This document shows positions 1-12,483 of a DNA stretch of 64,000 nucleotides, in pieces; the stretch's first letter is position 1; every line of letters starts with the position of its first letter. The stretch lies in assembly GCA_013368315.1 (NCBI GenBank), contig JAACJM010000005.1, positions 1,178,001 through 1,242,000 on the forward strand. Reading direction: 5' to 3'. The position numbers and the translations under genes were made by a program. The notes beneath the pieces were generated by a model. The model ran no database searches and was not told where the DNA came from. It worked only from the letters and a program-made list of their open reading frames with translations. The stretch comes from Tetrapyrgos nigripes. Taxonomy: Eukaryota > Basidiomycota > Agaricomycetes > Agaricales > Campanellaceae.

Positions 1-1823
1 AAGGCTATCAATAAAAACGTATTAGTTAACCAACTGCGACGCACCTGAAACTCGACCCTAACCCGCATTATCCAGCTCAGACGGGCACAATCAGCCCCCT
101 ACTCCGAACCGACCGACAACCGACCTGCTTACCTACAAATACTTGGTCAATGGCTTGGGGAAATGACTAAAGGGATATTAAGACTGGACTTGCGGGCATT
201 TGAGGCGGGGGAGACTCGGAAGCACAGTTGGGTGCAAAGATGATGGCGGTTGAGAAAGAGGCGGTTGAGAAAGAGTTGGTGACGTGGCTGTCACATTTCC
301 AGTGTAATTACAGAGGGGTTGGCGGACGACAGAATATGAGTGGAATGGGATAAGTCTGGGGTGGTTTAGAGTCGGTTTAACGAGTAGAATTCGAATATAT
401 ATAAATCAAAGGGAACACACCTAGTATTCCAAAGTTATAGCCCATTCAAAAATCCCAAAACCGGAAAACAGCCTATATCGTATCCGGACGGCGTCCGACG
501 GCTTCGATTTCAACGCCATCATGTTTGGGGGGTTGAATAACCCCAGAATCGAGCCCAGGATGATCCAATTTGAACGAGAGGGTGAGGAAGAGTGAAGTTT
601 GTAAGGGAGAGGAGGAGCGGGTACCGATATTCAATCCGGAAGGGGTTGGGCGACTTCGAAACCATTACCATCAGATTCGGAGGGTTCAATAACCATAGAA
701 TACAGTCCAGGATGAAGGAATTTGGGTTCTGGGTCGAGGAGGAGTGGAGGTGGTATGGGGGGAAGAGGGGGGATGGCGGGCAACGGAATATCAATGGATT
801 TGAGGAAGTCGGGGGCGCTATATGGTCGGTTTAATGAGACAAATAAGACTATAAAAAAATCAGAGCGAACGGACCTCGCGTTCAAAAGTTACACCCAATC
901 TAAACACCCAAAAACCACAAAATGCGCCATATTGAATCCGGACGGGGTTGGGCAGCTTCAAAAGCATTACCATCGGATTCTGGGAGCTGAATAGCGCCAG
1001 AAACGAGTCTTGAATAAAGGATTTAGGCGGGAGGGTGAGGCGGAGTGGAGGTGGTATGGGGGGTTGGCGGGCAACGGAATATCAAGGGATTTGGGGAAGT
1101 CTGGGGTGCTATATGGTCGGTTTAATGAGACAAATACGACTATAAAAAAATCAGAGCGAACGGACCTCGCGTTCAAAAGTTACACCCAATCTAAACACCC
1201 AAAAACCACAAAATGCGCCATATTGAATCCGGACGGGGTTGGGCAGCTTCAAAAGCATTACCATCGGATTCTGGGAGCTGAATAACGCCAGAAACGAGTC
1301 TTGAATAAAGGATTTAGGCGGGAGGGTGAGGCGGAGTGGAGGTGGTATGGGGGGTTGGCGGGCAACGGAATATCAAGGGATTTGGGGAAGTCTGGGGTGC
1401 TATATGGTCGGTTTAATGAGACAAATACGACTATAAAAAAATCAGAGCGAACGGACCTCGCGTTCAAAAGTTACACCCAATCTAAACACCCAAAAACCAC
1501 AAAATGCGCCATATTGAATCCGGCCGGGGCTGGGCAGCTTCAAAAGCATTACCATCGGATTCTGGGAGCTGAATAACGCCAGAAACGAGTCTTGAATAAA
1601 GGATTTAGGCGGGAGGGTGAGTCGGAGTGGAGGTGGTATGGGAGAAAGAGGGGGTAAGCGGGTAACAGAATATCAATAGATTTCGGCAAGTCGTGGGTGT
1701 GGACTCACATCTGAGCATCTAAGACATTTATGGATCCGAGTGTACAAGACATCGGCACATCAACACGTCCAAGACGTCCACGCATCCGAGTGTCCAAGTG
1801 TCCAAGACACTTGCAAGAAATTC
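1..1823. repeat. Left arm of a large inverted repeat (partner 17758-22709)
   Basis: Position 1 reads as the reverse complement of 22701-22709 and the match can be followed inwards to about 1823, which pairs with about 17758. The right arm is longer only because it carries a 3.4-kb hAT insertion; without it the left arm is longer by about 290 bp, that is, one unit of the 291-bp tandem repeat. The match reaches the window edge, so the arm may continue further left. No gene is supported inside it; the short open frames follow the repeat period. Confidence 0.9.
592..1700. repeat. Tandem array of a 291-bp repeat unit
   Basis: Near-identical units recur with a period of exactly 291 bp (for example positions 1010 and 1301, and 967 and 1258), with a diverged unit before and a partial unit after. 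Each unit contains an imperfect palindrome around GAACGGACCTCGCGTTC, a stretch beginning GGTCGGTTTAATGAG, and a segment ending in TTCAAAAGCATTACCATCGG. Because 291 is a multiple of three, about 90-codon frames open on both strands in every unit, which is a by-product and not evidence of a gene. Diverged relatives lie at 2690-4620, 21390-22400 and 24620-25400. Confidence 0.85.
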
Positions 1824-1906
1824 TTAGTACATTATTTTCTGTGTATGATCTCATATACACGTTGAACCATAGGGGCAGAGATTGCACACATGTACTGTGT
1901 TTTCGC

Positions 1907-2443
1907 AGCGTCCAGGACGCTAGCACTACCAGAGCTCTCATTAGGCACGTATTTCTTAGGGTTACTAGAGGTACGTAGCGTCCACAATGCTGCACAGCTG
2001 GTTCATACATGTCACTTGGATCACTCACACAGCGTCGCGGACGCTGTGCGAGTGGTTTGTGTACCATGAAGACATGTATATGCACTTGGATCACTTGTGT
2101 AGCGTCGTGGACGCTACGATGTGATACGAGTGGCACAATGGCCATTGTGGCCCTCTCCCTTGGGCATTAGACACTATGTAGGCTAGCGTCCTGGATGTCC
2201 TGGGTGCTATGGATGATATTTTGTAGTATGTAACATGGTCCTATATATATATGTCGGATATTTGGGACACCGAATAGACAATGATATAGATATATAGGGT
2301 GATTCCATAGCGTCCCGGACGCTATGCACAGCGTTTGGAATACTTAGTGCTACAAGGCACATATGTACTCACACCGTAACCACTTAATAAGTCCCTTGCT
2401 TACCATCCAATGTCCAGAGCCATCCCATAGCGTCCAGGACGCT
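1907..2443. repeat. Cluster of 15-bp palindromes, AGCGTC-N3-GACGCT
   Basis: Copies are seen at 1907-1921 (AGCGTCCAGGACGCT), 2031-2045, 2101-2115, 2309-2323 and 2429-2443, several extended to CATAGCGTC...GACGCTATG. The central three bases vary while the arms are kept. Spacing is irregular, so this is neither a simple tandem repeat nor a CRISPR array. No gene is visible between 1720 and 2690. Function is unknown; a protein-binding site or hairpin role is only a possibility. Confidence 0.8.
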
Positions 2444-2689
2444 ATGGTCATGCACATTCTAGTAGTCGGACACGCACAATAAGAGTAGAAATGCGTGAAC
2501 GACCAAGTCGTTCACTGTATAAACTACTCCGCCGTTCACACAGTATGTATGTATGCGCAACCAACGATTACATGATTCATGTTTCTTTCTTTGCAACCAG
2601 CATCACCTCCGCAAAACTTTCAGCTCACCAGCTACCGCGTTATCCAGTGGGCAGCAGTCCCTGGATAATCACCAACTTCTATGTCTTTT

Positions 2690-4620
2690 ACCCTCTGAAT
2701 CGGGTCCGCTTTCTAGAGTTATTCAAATTCTGTCCTCCTCATCTAAAAGAAGTCAACTCCTGCTCAACATACCATTCGAATCGCTTCATTCAGGACTTCA
2801 TTCTGGGGTTTTTCAACCGTCCGAACACGATGGTAATACTTTCAAAGCCGCCAGACGTCTTCCGCGCTCAATATGGATGATTTTTCGAGTTTTGGAGTTT
2901 GCAAAAGGCTATAACTTAGGAACGCAAAGTGCGTTCCCTATTCTTTTTATATAGTCGTATTCTGCTAACAAAATCGATTTCATTACACCCCAGACTTGTC
3001 AAATTCCGGCCAGATTTCTTCAAACTACAACCATCTGTCCTCCCCGACTAAGACGACTTCTACCGCTTTCATTGGGTTCCCTACGTCCCTCTCTAAGTCG
3101 AATCCTCCCCATTAGGAGTCCTTGGAATACTTCAAACCCACTCTGACGACTTGAGACACCCTCTCCTGACAATATCCATACCCGTTCCCCATCACCAATA
3201 CCATATCAGCTCCTCCTCATTCCCTTGTCGAAATATCGTCGTCCTGGGCTCTATCCTATGGTTATTTTACCTTCCGAAGATGATGGGAAGGTTTTCGAAG
3301 CCGTTGGGAGTCATCTGGATCCGTTATTGCCTATGTTCGCTTTTTGAGATGTTGGATGTGCTATACCGGGGGAACGCAAGGTGCGTTTGCGATTCTGATT
3401 ATAGATTCTGATTCTACTCATAAAATCGATTCCATAACACTCCCGATTGGTCTCATTGCATCAAGATTTCGTGTTCCGCCATCCCCTGCCCTTCTCCCCC
3501 ACTACATACACAACTCCTCGCCCTTCCGCCCATATTCCGTCATCCCGGATGCGATTCTAGGGTTTTACAGCACTCTGAATCCAATGGTCAAGGTTTCGAA
3601 GCCTCCAAATCTCTGTCGGATGAGATATCGCGAATTTTCGCGTTTGGTCAGGTTTGAAATGCTTATAACTTTGGAACGGGAGGTGCGTTCACCTTGGTTT
3701 TTTAATACTCGTATTCTACTCATTGAATAGACACCATAGCACCCCTCACTTCTCCCAATCCAACAGTATTCCGCCAGCCGCCATTCCCTCTCTTCCCCGG
3801 TTACCACCTCCACTCCTCCCCGTCCCCCTGTCCAAATTTCTTCTTTTAAGACCCCATTCCAGAGTTTTTCGGCACTAACAACTTGATGGTGGTGTTTCTA
3901 AAGCGTCCGGAAGTCGTCCGCATTCCATATGCCTACCTTGTCCTTCTCCCCCCTTGAGAACTCAAGATCTCTTCGCATTCTACCCCGATTCTCTTCGTCC
4001 CGGGTTCATTTCTGGGGTTATTCAACCCGCTGAATCCAATGGTCAAGGTTTCGAAGCCTCCGGATCTCTGTCGGATGAGATATCGCGAATTTTCGCGTTT
4101 GGTCAGGTTTGAAATGCTTATCACTTTGGAACGGGAGGTGCGTTCACCTTGATTTTTAATATTCGTATTCTAATCATTTAATAGATACCATAGCACCCCT
4201 CACTTCTCCCAATCCAACAGTATTCCGCCAGCCGCCATTCCCTCTCTTCCCCGGTTACCACCTCCACTCCTCCCCGTCCCCCTGTCCAAATTTCTTCTTT
4301 TAAGACCCCATTCCAGAGTTTTTCGGCACTAACAACTTGATGGTGGTGTTTCTAAAGTGTCCGGAAGTCGTCCGCATTCCATATGCCTACCTTGTCCTTC
4401 TCCCCCCTTGAGAACTCAAGATCTCTTCGCATTCTACCCCGATTCTCTTCGTCCCGGGTTCATTTCTGGGGTTATTCAACCCGCTGAATCCAATGGTCAA
4501 GGTTTCGAAGCCTCCGGATTTCTGTCGGATGAGATATTGCCAACTCTCGCGTTTTTTGATTATTCAATGGGCCATAACTTTTTAACCCAATGCCCGTTCC
4601 GTTTTTAATTTACATATACA
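2690..4620. repeat. Diverged 290-bp-family repeats, opposite orientation
   Basis: The block holds relatives of the 291-bp unit in the orientation opposite to 592-1700. The marker phrase CAATGGTCAAGGTTTCGAAG recurs near 3581, 4038 and 4493, and CATAGCACCCCTCACTTCTC recurs about 454 bp apart (near 3736 and 4190), so the distal part is a 454-bp tandem duplication plus a partial third unit. Open frames here repeat with the units and show no known domain, so no coding gene is called. Confidence 0.75.
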
Positions 4621-4831
4621 CATTCTATTTCCAAAATGGACTCCATAGCACCCCCTACCAGTCCTATTTCATGTATATTTCTCCTCCTATCCTTATTACA
4701 TCCAATTCCTACTAAGTAATATGTTACTATGTATGTATGTACAATTCTGCGAAAACACTTGAAGAGCATAGTCAGATTTCAGCTAAGTATTCTGGTATTT
4801 GTTTTCGTCAGTAGAGGCAAGCAATTGCGGT

Positions 4832-5031
4832 GATCATGTTTCTAGTGTGGGTGTAATGATACGAGTATAGTATCATCCTTCTATAGTACATAATCACCCC
4901 CATCTCATAGCGTCTCGGACGCTGCGAACGCGATCACGTTTCTAGTGTGGGTGTAATGATATGAGTATAGTATCATCTTTCTATAGTACATAATCACCCC
5001 CATCTCATAGCGTCTCGGACGCTGCGAACGC
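4832..5031. repeat. Two tandem 100-bp units, each ending in the 15-bp palindrome
   Basis: The segment from 4832 is repeated at 4932 with few changes. Each unit carries AGCGTCTCGGACGCT (4909-4923 and 5009-5023). Two more palindromes follow at 5153-5167 and 5235-5249. No gene is seen between 4620 and 5420. Confidence 0.85.
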
Positions 5032-5424
5032 TGTGCACAGCGTCTGACTCTGGAATACATCACATATTTACTTAATATGGAAGCCTAGACTGTATGGGGG
5101 ATATACAGCCCATGTCATACACATATGGTACATAGATAGATAGTGTACGCAGAGCGTCCAGGACGCTAGCGCACAAGGACAGAGTGGATATGTACTTAGA
5201 AACTTTTTTCTTTCCGCATGTGTAGTGTTCGCAGAGCGTCCAAGACGCTAGGGTGTAACGACCGAGTGGTTGCAATATGTCAGAATATGTCCTGAAATCG
5301 TCATTCTCTTCATGTACGTCCTGATCTAGTATATAAGTACTCTTTTCCGAAATGAATTATTGCCGGTATTCAAATGTGGGTTTTCTGGGCTAGGTTTCGA
5401 GATATGTTCTGACATTTATCTTCC

Positions 5425-7660
5425 TATACCTTGGCGAGCTGTCACAATGGTCAATATGAGTGGGGTCCTTTGTAAGGCCCTCACGCTCTCAGTTCTGGTC
5501 CGATTGCCATAAAACTGCCAGATTTGGAAAACCACAGGTCAGAAGGTGCTCCACATCACATGAGAGGATGACTAATGCTGTGCAGCTGAGGTGTCAGACA
5601 GGCAGACATTTGGAGAGTCAATATAGGGGCTGGGCAGTCACCTGATGTGTGTGGCAACTTGAGGTATATGAGAAAAATGTAGCTTACATCATTCTGGATC
5701 TGCTGGTAACATGCCCACGGTCACCTGACCAGTCCACGTCATGCTATAAGGCAAATACTGTGTTTTTAGAGGTAAAACAATAGGGTTATTTGTAATAGTA
5801 TATATGTGGGAATATTAGGCGTGGCATCATGTGACATATGTCAAATTCTTGGGATTAGTCATATGAAAGAGTGTGGGTAGTGTCAGGTGACCAGCTGTCT
5901 TCCCTGAAGCTATAAGGCAAATACTGTGTTTTTAGAGGTAAAACAATAGGGTTATTTGTAATAGTGTATATGTGGGAATATTAGGCGTGGCATCATGTGA
6001 CATATCTCAAATTCTTGGGATTAGTCATATGAAGGAGTGTGGGTAGTGTCAGGTGACCAGCTGTCTTCCCTGAAGCTATAAGGCAAATACTGTGTTTTTA
6101 GAGGTAAAACAATAGGGTTATTTGTAATAGTGTATATGTGGGAATATTAGGCGTGGCATCATGTGAAATATCTCAAATTCTTGGGATTAGTCATATGAAG
6201 TAGTGTGGGTAGTGTCAGGTGACCAGCTGTCTTCCCTGAATTACTAATAGCATGACAAGCATGACATTTTTTTTTTTTAAGTCCCCAACCCTAACCCTAA
6301 ACCAACCATAATATGTTCAGCGAGCCTTAAAGCAGTATCCTACCAATTTACATGATGATCAGAGCTGATTGCATGCAATGGCCTGACTAATGCTGTGCAG
6401 CTGAGGTTTCAGACAGGCAGACATTTGGAGAGTCAATATAGGGGCTGGGCAGTCACCTGATGTGTGTGGCAACTTGAGGTGTATGAGAAAAATGTAGCTT
6501 ACATCATTCTGGATCTGCTGGTAACATGCCCATGATCACCTGACCAGTCCACGTCATGCTATAAGGCAAATACTACGTTTTTAGAGGTAAAACAATAGGG
6601 TTATTTGTAATAGTCTATGTGTGGGAATATTAGGCATGGCATCATGTGACATATGTCAAATCCTTGCAATTAGTCATATCAAGGAGTGTGGGTAGTGTCA
6701 GGTGACCAGCTTTCTTCCCTGAATGATTTCCATAGTTTGTATTTGTAAAAGTTCAGGGAATCACAGCTCATCAGAACTGAGCTGGAGATGTTTAGGTGAG
6801 GTGACAGTAGAATAAGGCAAGGTCCATATGATCAGACCAGACTAGAGTAAGGATACAGGACAAATATCCTACACTATATATACTACTTGTGAATAATGTC
6901 TATGTTTCTAAAGGAATGAACCAAATAAGTATCAACACAATAAATCAAGGTCCTATGATAATGTGTTGCAATCTAAGGGGATCTGCAGACAACTATGAAG
7001 TGATAAATGACCCAGCTCAGAAGAAGTTGATCTCCTTAGGGAAAAGTGGGTAGCTGAGGGTTTTTGAAATAAGGAACAAGAGGTTTCTGACACCTAACTG
7101 AAAAGCGACAAGACAAGCTGATGGACAGGAGAAGATGCTGTGCTGCCATGTGGCATGCCATGACATTGCTGCTTTCTAAAATGGGAAATGGGCAGTGGAA
7201 CAGTGATGCTGGGGCCATGAGAAGAGGTCCAGGAGGTGCTGGATTTTTCAAAATCATGTGCAAGCAGAGTGCTTTAATAAAAGTGCCTATGGTTGATCCA
7301 TAGGTTTTATAAAATGCCTTGCATGGTTAGACCATGCAATTTTTATATATTTTCATAAAAAATGCATGTCATGGCCTGCAGAAAAGGACCAGTGTCACAA
7401 CACACTGAAAATGCTCAGTAGTCTCAGAAAGGTCTCGACAGACCCATTTGTCACATGTCACACCATGAAAATCTTGCTGAAAAATGATCAAAGTGTTGGA
7501 TTTTATTTTTGGCCCCTTTAGCACAGCATAGTGATATGCCTAACTTTTGCAAACTTTTGTTCAAGTCTGCCAAACACTTTTTGGTGTGAGGTGCCAACTT
7601 TTTTTTCCAATCTGCAGAACACTTTTGGCCATTTCTCAAACTTTCACCTAGAGAACTTTC
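5425..7660. mobile_element. Dispersed repeat element, copy 1 (other copies 52594 and 25619)
   Basis: From CTATACCTTGGCGAGCTGTC at 5425 this sequence matches 52594-54377 in the same orientation, and its distal part (from about 6814) matches 25619-26420. It contains a tandem 165-bp sub-repeat (starts near 5744, 5910 and 6075, with a further copy near 6559), a T-tract followed by CCAACCCTAACCCTAAACC (near 6285), and no open frame with recognisable protein similarity. It is probably a non-autonomous mobile element. No terminal repeats or target duplication could be fixed, so the class is unknown. Confidence 0.75.
5744..6237. repeat. Three tandem 165-bp sub-repeats inside the dispersed element
   Basis: Units start at CTATAAGGCAAATACTGTG near 5744, 5910 and 6075 and end in GACCAGCTGTCTTCCCTGAA. 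The second full copy of the element (52.9-53.25 kb) has two such units instead of three, so the copy number varies between element copies. Confidence 0.85.
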
Positions 7661-7778
7661 TTGTTCCTTATTCCAAAAACTCTCAGAAGGATTCTTGATC
7701 CTTCTTTATCCTTCTGATTATTGCTACCCACTTTTCTCTAAGAAGATCAACTTCTTCCAAGCTGGGTCATTTATCACT
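6997..7778. repeat. Segment bounded by inverted repeats at the element's distal end
   Basis: The stretch beginning GTGATAAATGACCCAGCT near 6999 reappears inverted at 7660-7778, ending AGCTGGGTCATTTATCACT, with the intervening AAGTGGGTAGC / GCTACCCACTT and GGAACAAG / CTTGTTCC blocks also inverted. The element copies at 25.6 and 52.6 kb lack the second arm. This could be a separate terminal-inverted-repeat element or an inverted duplication. No target duplication is clear. Confidence 0.6.
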
Positions 7779-7956
7779 GACCGTTGTCATTAAGGCCCAG
7801 TCAAAAATGATGCCGGCCACAACCGACTATAACCGACCACTTCCGAAAATCTAGCTCCTGCCAACTATATCGGACGTGGCCAGAAAGACGTCGGAAAATG
7901 ACCCTATACCGGATTTGCTTCTGACTATTTCTGGTCATTTCTGGTCGTGTCCAGGC

Positions 7957-10400
7957 AAAAAGCCACCTGTGAAGCCCAACTAAGCGAACAAATATGATAG
8001 GACCATAGATCACATGGTCCTATCAAATCTGATAGCTTAAACCCCCCTTCCCCATAGCGCGTTAACTTTGGTTAATTATCGAGGGACTTAATGCTTTTCG
8101 AGGGCTCTGCCAGCTGGGGGATGGGTAGCATTGTAGATGATGTCATAGTCGGGTTCGGTGCCGCTCCCACGTCAAATCAGGCGCTGTCGGGTGCTCCGCT
8201 CATTGTCCCGCCCTCCCGACAACAGCGAGCACAAATGTAGCTCAAATAAAATCGTATAAATTCAGAAAAAATTGTATAGTACAATAGAACATGGAATAGA
8301 ATACAATTACAAGTATAAAGCAAAGTCCATTATCAAATGATAGCTTAACCTGCCCCCCTATAGCATGTGAACTATTACGATGTCAGGGTCGGGTTTGGGC
8401 GGCGCTCTCACTCTGGGAAGATGGGTAGTGTCATGAGAGCGGGTCACTACTACACAGTGTATGGATGATATCTAGGATGCTGGTATAAAGCTTATAGACG
8501 AGAAAATGAACACTCATTCCACACAGATAATGACAATAGCTGAACTACTTAAATACGTGAAAGGAATCCGAACTCGACGATGTCTGAGCGTGTTACATAA
8601 GCCATTTAGCCATATAAGGCATGTGGCAGAAACGGCGGGCACGTCGGGATTGCTCGTCGCAGAGCGCCTTTGTCAATGCAGCACGATGTCGTCAGCCAAA
8701 AGATTCAATCTTTTGATGTAGGGTTATTTTATACAGTATATACAGCTTATGCTACCAATAAGAAGAATCTGACGCTGGGAAGTAGTACTTTTTCTCGAAT
8801 ACAGCTCCACCTATAATCATACATCGCAGCGCTAACTGCCTATATTTTAGTGTAATTAACATATAGAACACTTTAAAAATAATTTTGGTTTGATTTTACC
8901 AGTGGATGTGCAGCTCACTACTATTTAATGTTGTCAGTATCATCTGCCTGCCACTTTGCTTTGGCGGCAACGGTGAGCTCGGACCAATTGAAAGAACAAC
9001 CTATATTTTTGAACCAGAGGACACTCATATACATGTTATATCGTTATATAGCAGCTAGGAAATATTGGGGATGGTTTGAGGCATGATCTTCGAAAGTTGC
9101 ACTTTCGTGCTAACTTTCCTATATTGTTCTTACCACTGAAGCGCTTTAAGAGTGTGCCAATCCGAAATCGATAGTGCATGACCGGATACCTTGTATTATC
9201 GGTTTATAGCACATCAGGTACCTTCTTGTATTTTTTCAGCTTTTTCAAACTTCAGATCCTCCCTCTATTCGAGTACGAATGCCGCAGAATGGTCAGTTTT
9301 TGAGTGTTTTGGATCAATTCACCAATATTCTTACAGATACCAAGGATCACATTGAAAAAAATATTCTGCATATACATTTTCATATACTAAGCATATTCCG
9401 TTCACCTCTGAGATACATATCTGCCTGTTGAGATAAGTCGAGTCAAGGCAAACAGAGGGCGGGTCTCATAGAGAGTGTGGGAAGTGATATCGGGTATCTC
9501 CGAACAGCGTCGGGGATGAGCTTTCCCAACGTCGATGGCCCGAATGCATGTATCCTGGTCATTAATTGGTAGTTGGATAGCCACTGAGCTGGTTGTAGCA
9601 TTCTGAAAGTAGATCAATGTATCATGGAGACGTGGGCAGCAACAGTTACTTAGCTTCACCTTGGATTATGTACTGGTCAGTTCTGGCTACAATAACATTA
9701 TATTGTTGTGATAACCTATGTAGATTTTCATCTCTAGTGCTTCTAGCTCAATCTTTATAGACAGACAGCCACATGTAAAAAGTAAGATGTGTATGTGTAA
9801 GTATACTACTGGAACATCCTTTGTGGTCTACTGAGAGTAAGCAAATGCTATTCACTATGAAATAGGTGTCAATGTGCAATGTACCATCATCTCACCTGTT
9901 GTAAACCTCAAGAGGAAGGCGCTGCATTGCGGGATACTGTGCCAGTAGCAGGAAATAAGACAATACGATGCGTGGGAATGGCCCGCCCCCGCCGAGCCTT
10001 CCCGAACTTCTCCAGCCTGGGGTAGTACCAGTACCGGACCCTCCTCTCTTTCACCTTATCCTTGACTGTAATTATAAAAATTTCCAAAATCTCTAATACA
10101 ATTTTATTTTCGGTACATACACGTTGGCTGTTGTTGGCGACGGGAGACGACGAGCGGAGCACGGGACAGCGGCATCCGAGCACAACTGTGACATCATCAC
10201 CCTCCCATGATATCCCCGTCCTCCCACCTGCCAGACTCTGCCAGAGGCTCTCTGAACTACGAAGTCCATCCATAATTTACCAATAATTAACCCGCTATCG
10301 GGAGGGAAGGTCTAAGCTATCAAATTTGATAGGACCACATGATCTATGGTCCTATCATATTTGGTCGCTTAATTGGGCTTCACAGGTGCAAAAAGCTGTG
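7957..10400. mobile_element. 2.4-kb segment flanked by about 85-bp inverted repeats
   Basis: 7957-8040 (containing CACCTGTGAAGCCCAA and a GATAGGACCAT...ATGGTCCTATC hairpin) is matched in reverse complement by about 10313-10400. Weaker similarity may continue outwards to about 7860 and 10460. Inside, 8341-8450 partly repeats 8032-8210. No transposase was recognised: the interior frames are short and lack known motifs. It is a candidate for a non-autonomous or decayed DNA transposon; target duplications were not found. Confidence 0.55.
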
Positions 10401-10449
10401 AGGATGTGTCAATGACGCCTTTCGGACCGGGTCGGATAGTATCAGAAAC

Positions 10450-12420
10450 GATCAGAAACTATCCACTTTTATTCCATTTCGTACTATTGTACATCTTCTC
10501 TACTAAAGTAAGCTATACGGACGCCTTCTAACACCTGCCAACGCTGTCCCATCCGAGAAGTCGAATGACCCTGAGCCCAAACTGAAATAAACGAATTAGC
10601 AACGCAAAGTAACTGCAAGAGACCAGGGAAACGTACCTTCGGTGACTGTGTGAGTTCGCCATCAACCCGCCAATCACGAGTGCGTATGCTGAGCAGAGAT
10701 ACGCGTTGAGAGCAGACAAACACGTACCTCAAATGTAAAACGATACATATATACACTGCTCGCTCGGGCTCTAAGAAAGGCAAAGGAAGGAATTTGAGCC
10801 AATGGTAGGAGCGTCACCCAACACAAGGAAGACACACTTGGAAACCCCTAGAAGATTCTAATTGTTCTGGCCCAGAACAGAACATCCCGCTACCTCGCTT
10901 GCGAGGGGCAATGGTGCAAAGTTTCATGGTAATTCGTTGCCAATGCGCCGATATGGTTGTTATCTAGTGAGAGGGTGATGCGATTCACCATGCAGTGATC
11001 CGGTGGGGAGAAAGTGTGAAAGCAGCGAGGAAGCGAGAGAAAGGTGGATGGAGAAGGGAGGAGAGACGGGGAAGATGGTGGTGGTTGCGGTGAGTTGAGT
11101 TGGGCGAGAAAGTTTGGGGAGCCCATCGTTTTTGTTGGGGCAGCGTGACGTCGATGACGTCGTTGACGTTCACAGAAAACCTCTGAGTCTAAGTCCGTGT
11201 CGCACTCCGTGAGCTCGAGCAGGTCGACACGCGTTGACATGTGTCATTGCTTCTGAGCTGCTGTATACATTGTACAGAAAATATCGGAAATACTCGGAAA
11301 TATCCAGAAATACTCGGACCAGCTTGGATCTCAAGGTTTCCTGTCGGAATTGTCGGAAGCCGTCGGCGTCGTTTTTGACTGGGATTAAGGACTTGATGGC
11401 CACCTCTATAATCTGGTATGATACACCTATACATAGGTTAGCTCCCACAATGGACATCGGTGCTTTTTTCAAAGGTCCGCACACTGCTCGTCCCCTGCTC
11501 ATCCGTTCGTCCTAAAAACTGCAGATTCGGATTCCCAGACCTCGAAAGCTGTGGGCGCTCCGGGCTCAGGTCCGGGGGAGCACTTTTTGGGGTACCTGGT
11601 CTGCAGGCCATTATGTCATCTTTTTCAGCCTTGTTTCACGATTATCTCAACAACCGCTGCTCCGTTTCCCTTAAAACTTGAAGATTTGGACTCCTGGGGG
11701 TTGATAACATATCACTAAGTCCCCAACCCTAACCCCAATCCATGCTCCTCCTGAGAAATCCTTGAAACTTGCTTTCACCCACACCCCGAAATCTATGACC
11801 ACCTATGGGTACCAAGACGACAAGCGCCCCGCTGGGACGGGGCGCCAAAATGTCCACTATGACCCCCCCTAACATATAAGCCAGCCCACAGGTCCATACA
11901 ATGCGGAATTCTCAAACAACGTCTGTGCCTTCAAGTCGTTGCTGATTTTTGCCCCCCCAACTGTCAACCTGGTTTTGTGTCCCATTCCCAGCGGTGCCCA
12001 CTCCTGGCGGGGCGTCAGTACATTCCATTTGACAGCAGAAACTTGATGCTGCGCCCCATTACAGCACAGACCCTTCCTTTCACCCATACTCGACCAGTTC
12101 GCTCTTTTCTGTGTCAAAAATGTATCCCTCACGGACTATACCTAGACGACTTACGCGCAGTCTGCATGGGGTGCCAGTATCTTCCATTTTATCTACAGAA
12201 ACAGGAAAACCATCCTGTAGGGCCATGCCTACAAGCCACTTTGACCTGGGCCTTAAAACTCCTCCCAACGCGTATTTTCCCACATGCAGTGAAAGTGGAC
12301 TTAATGTTGTTTTCTGCTACAGCCACTCAACCACCCACTAAACATCCTGAATTGACCACCATCTATCCCCCTGCAAAGAGTGGAACAACACAAACTAGAG
12401 TTTAGTCATCGGTGGAGTAG
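10450..12420. other. No confidently supported gene
   Basis: Several frames of 60-140 codons overlap here on both strands (for example 10890-11240 minus and 11977-12405 plus), but none shows a domain, a convincing intron chain or repeat-free coding character. Visible features are a GCGCCCCGC/GCGGGGCGC-type hairpin at about 11825-11850, a telomere-like CCCCAACCCTAACCCC at about 11720 and a weak internal duplication between 11990-12070 and 12160-12240. Confidence 0.4.
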
Positions 12421-12483
12421 GGTTTCGGGGGGCATATATATATTCTAATCATGAGAGGCATTCTTTAGCAGCCCCGACTTCAT

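Noticed and set aside
722..1576. Series of about 91-codon open frames as a gene family
   Set aside because: They repeat with the 291-bp DNA period on both strands; no start context, intron or domain supports coding.
1907..2443. CRISPR-like appearance of repeated short palindromes
   Set aside because: Spacing is irregular, the centre varies, there is no leader or cas gene, and the sequence is clearly from a eukaryote.
9898..9927. Possible first exon of an F-box gene on the minus strand (MQRLPLEVYN followed by GTGAG)
   Set aside because: The start looks like agaricomycete F-box proteins, but no downstream acceptor gives an F-box continuation; only eleven codons support it.
9402..10273. Two-exon minus-strand gene model across 10273-9402
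   Set aside because: A plausible 55-57-bp intron exists near 10070-10125, but the frame ends at 9908 and the product has no recognisable features.
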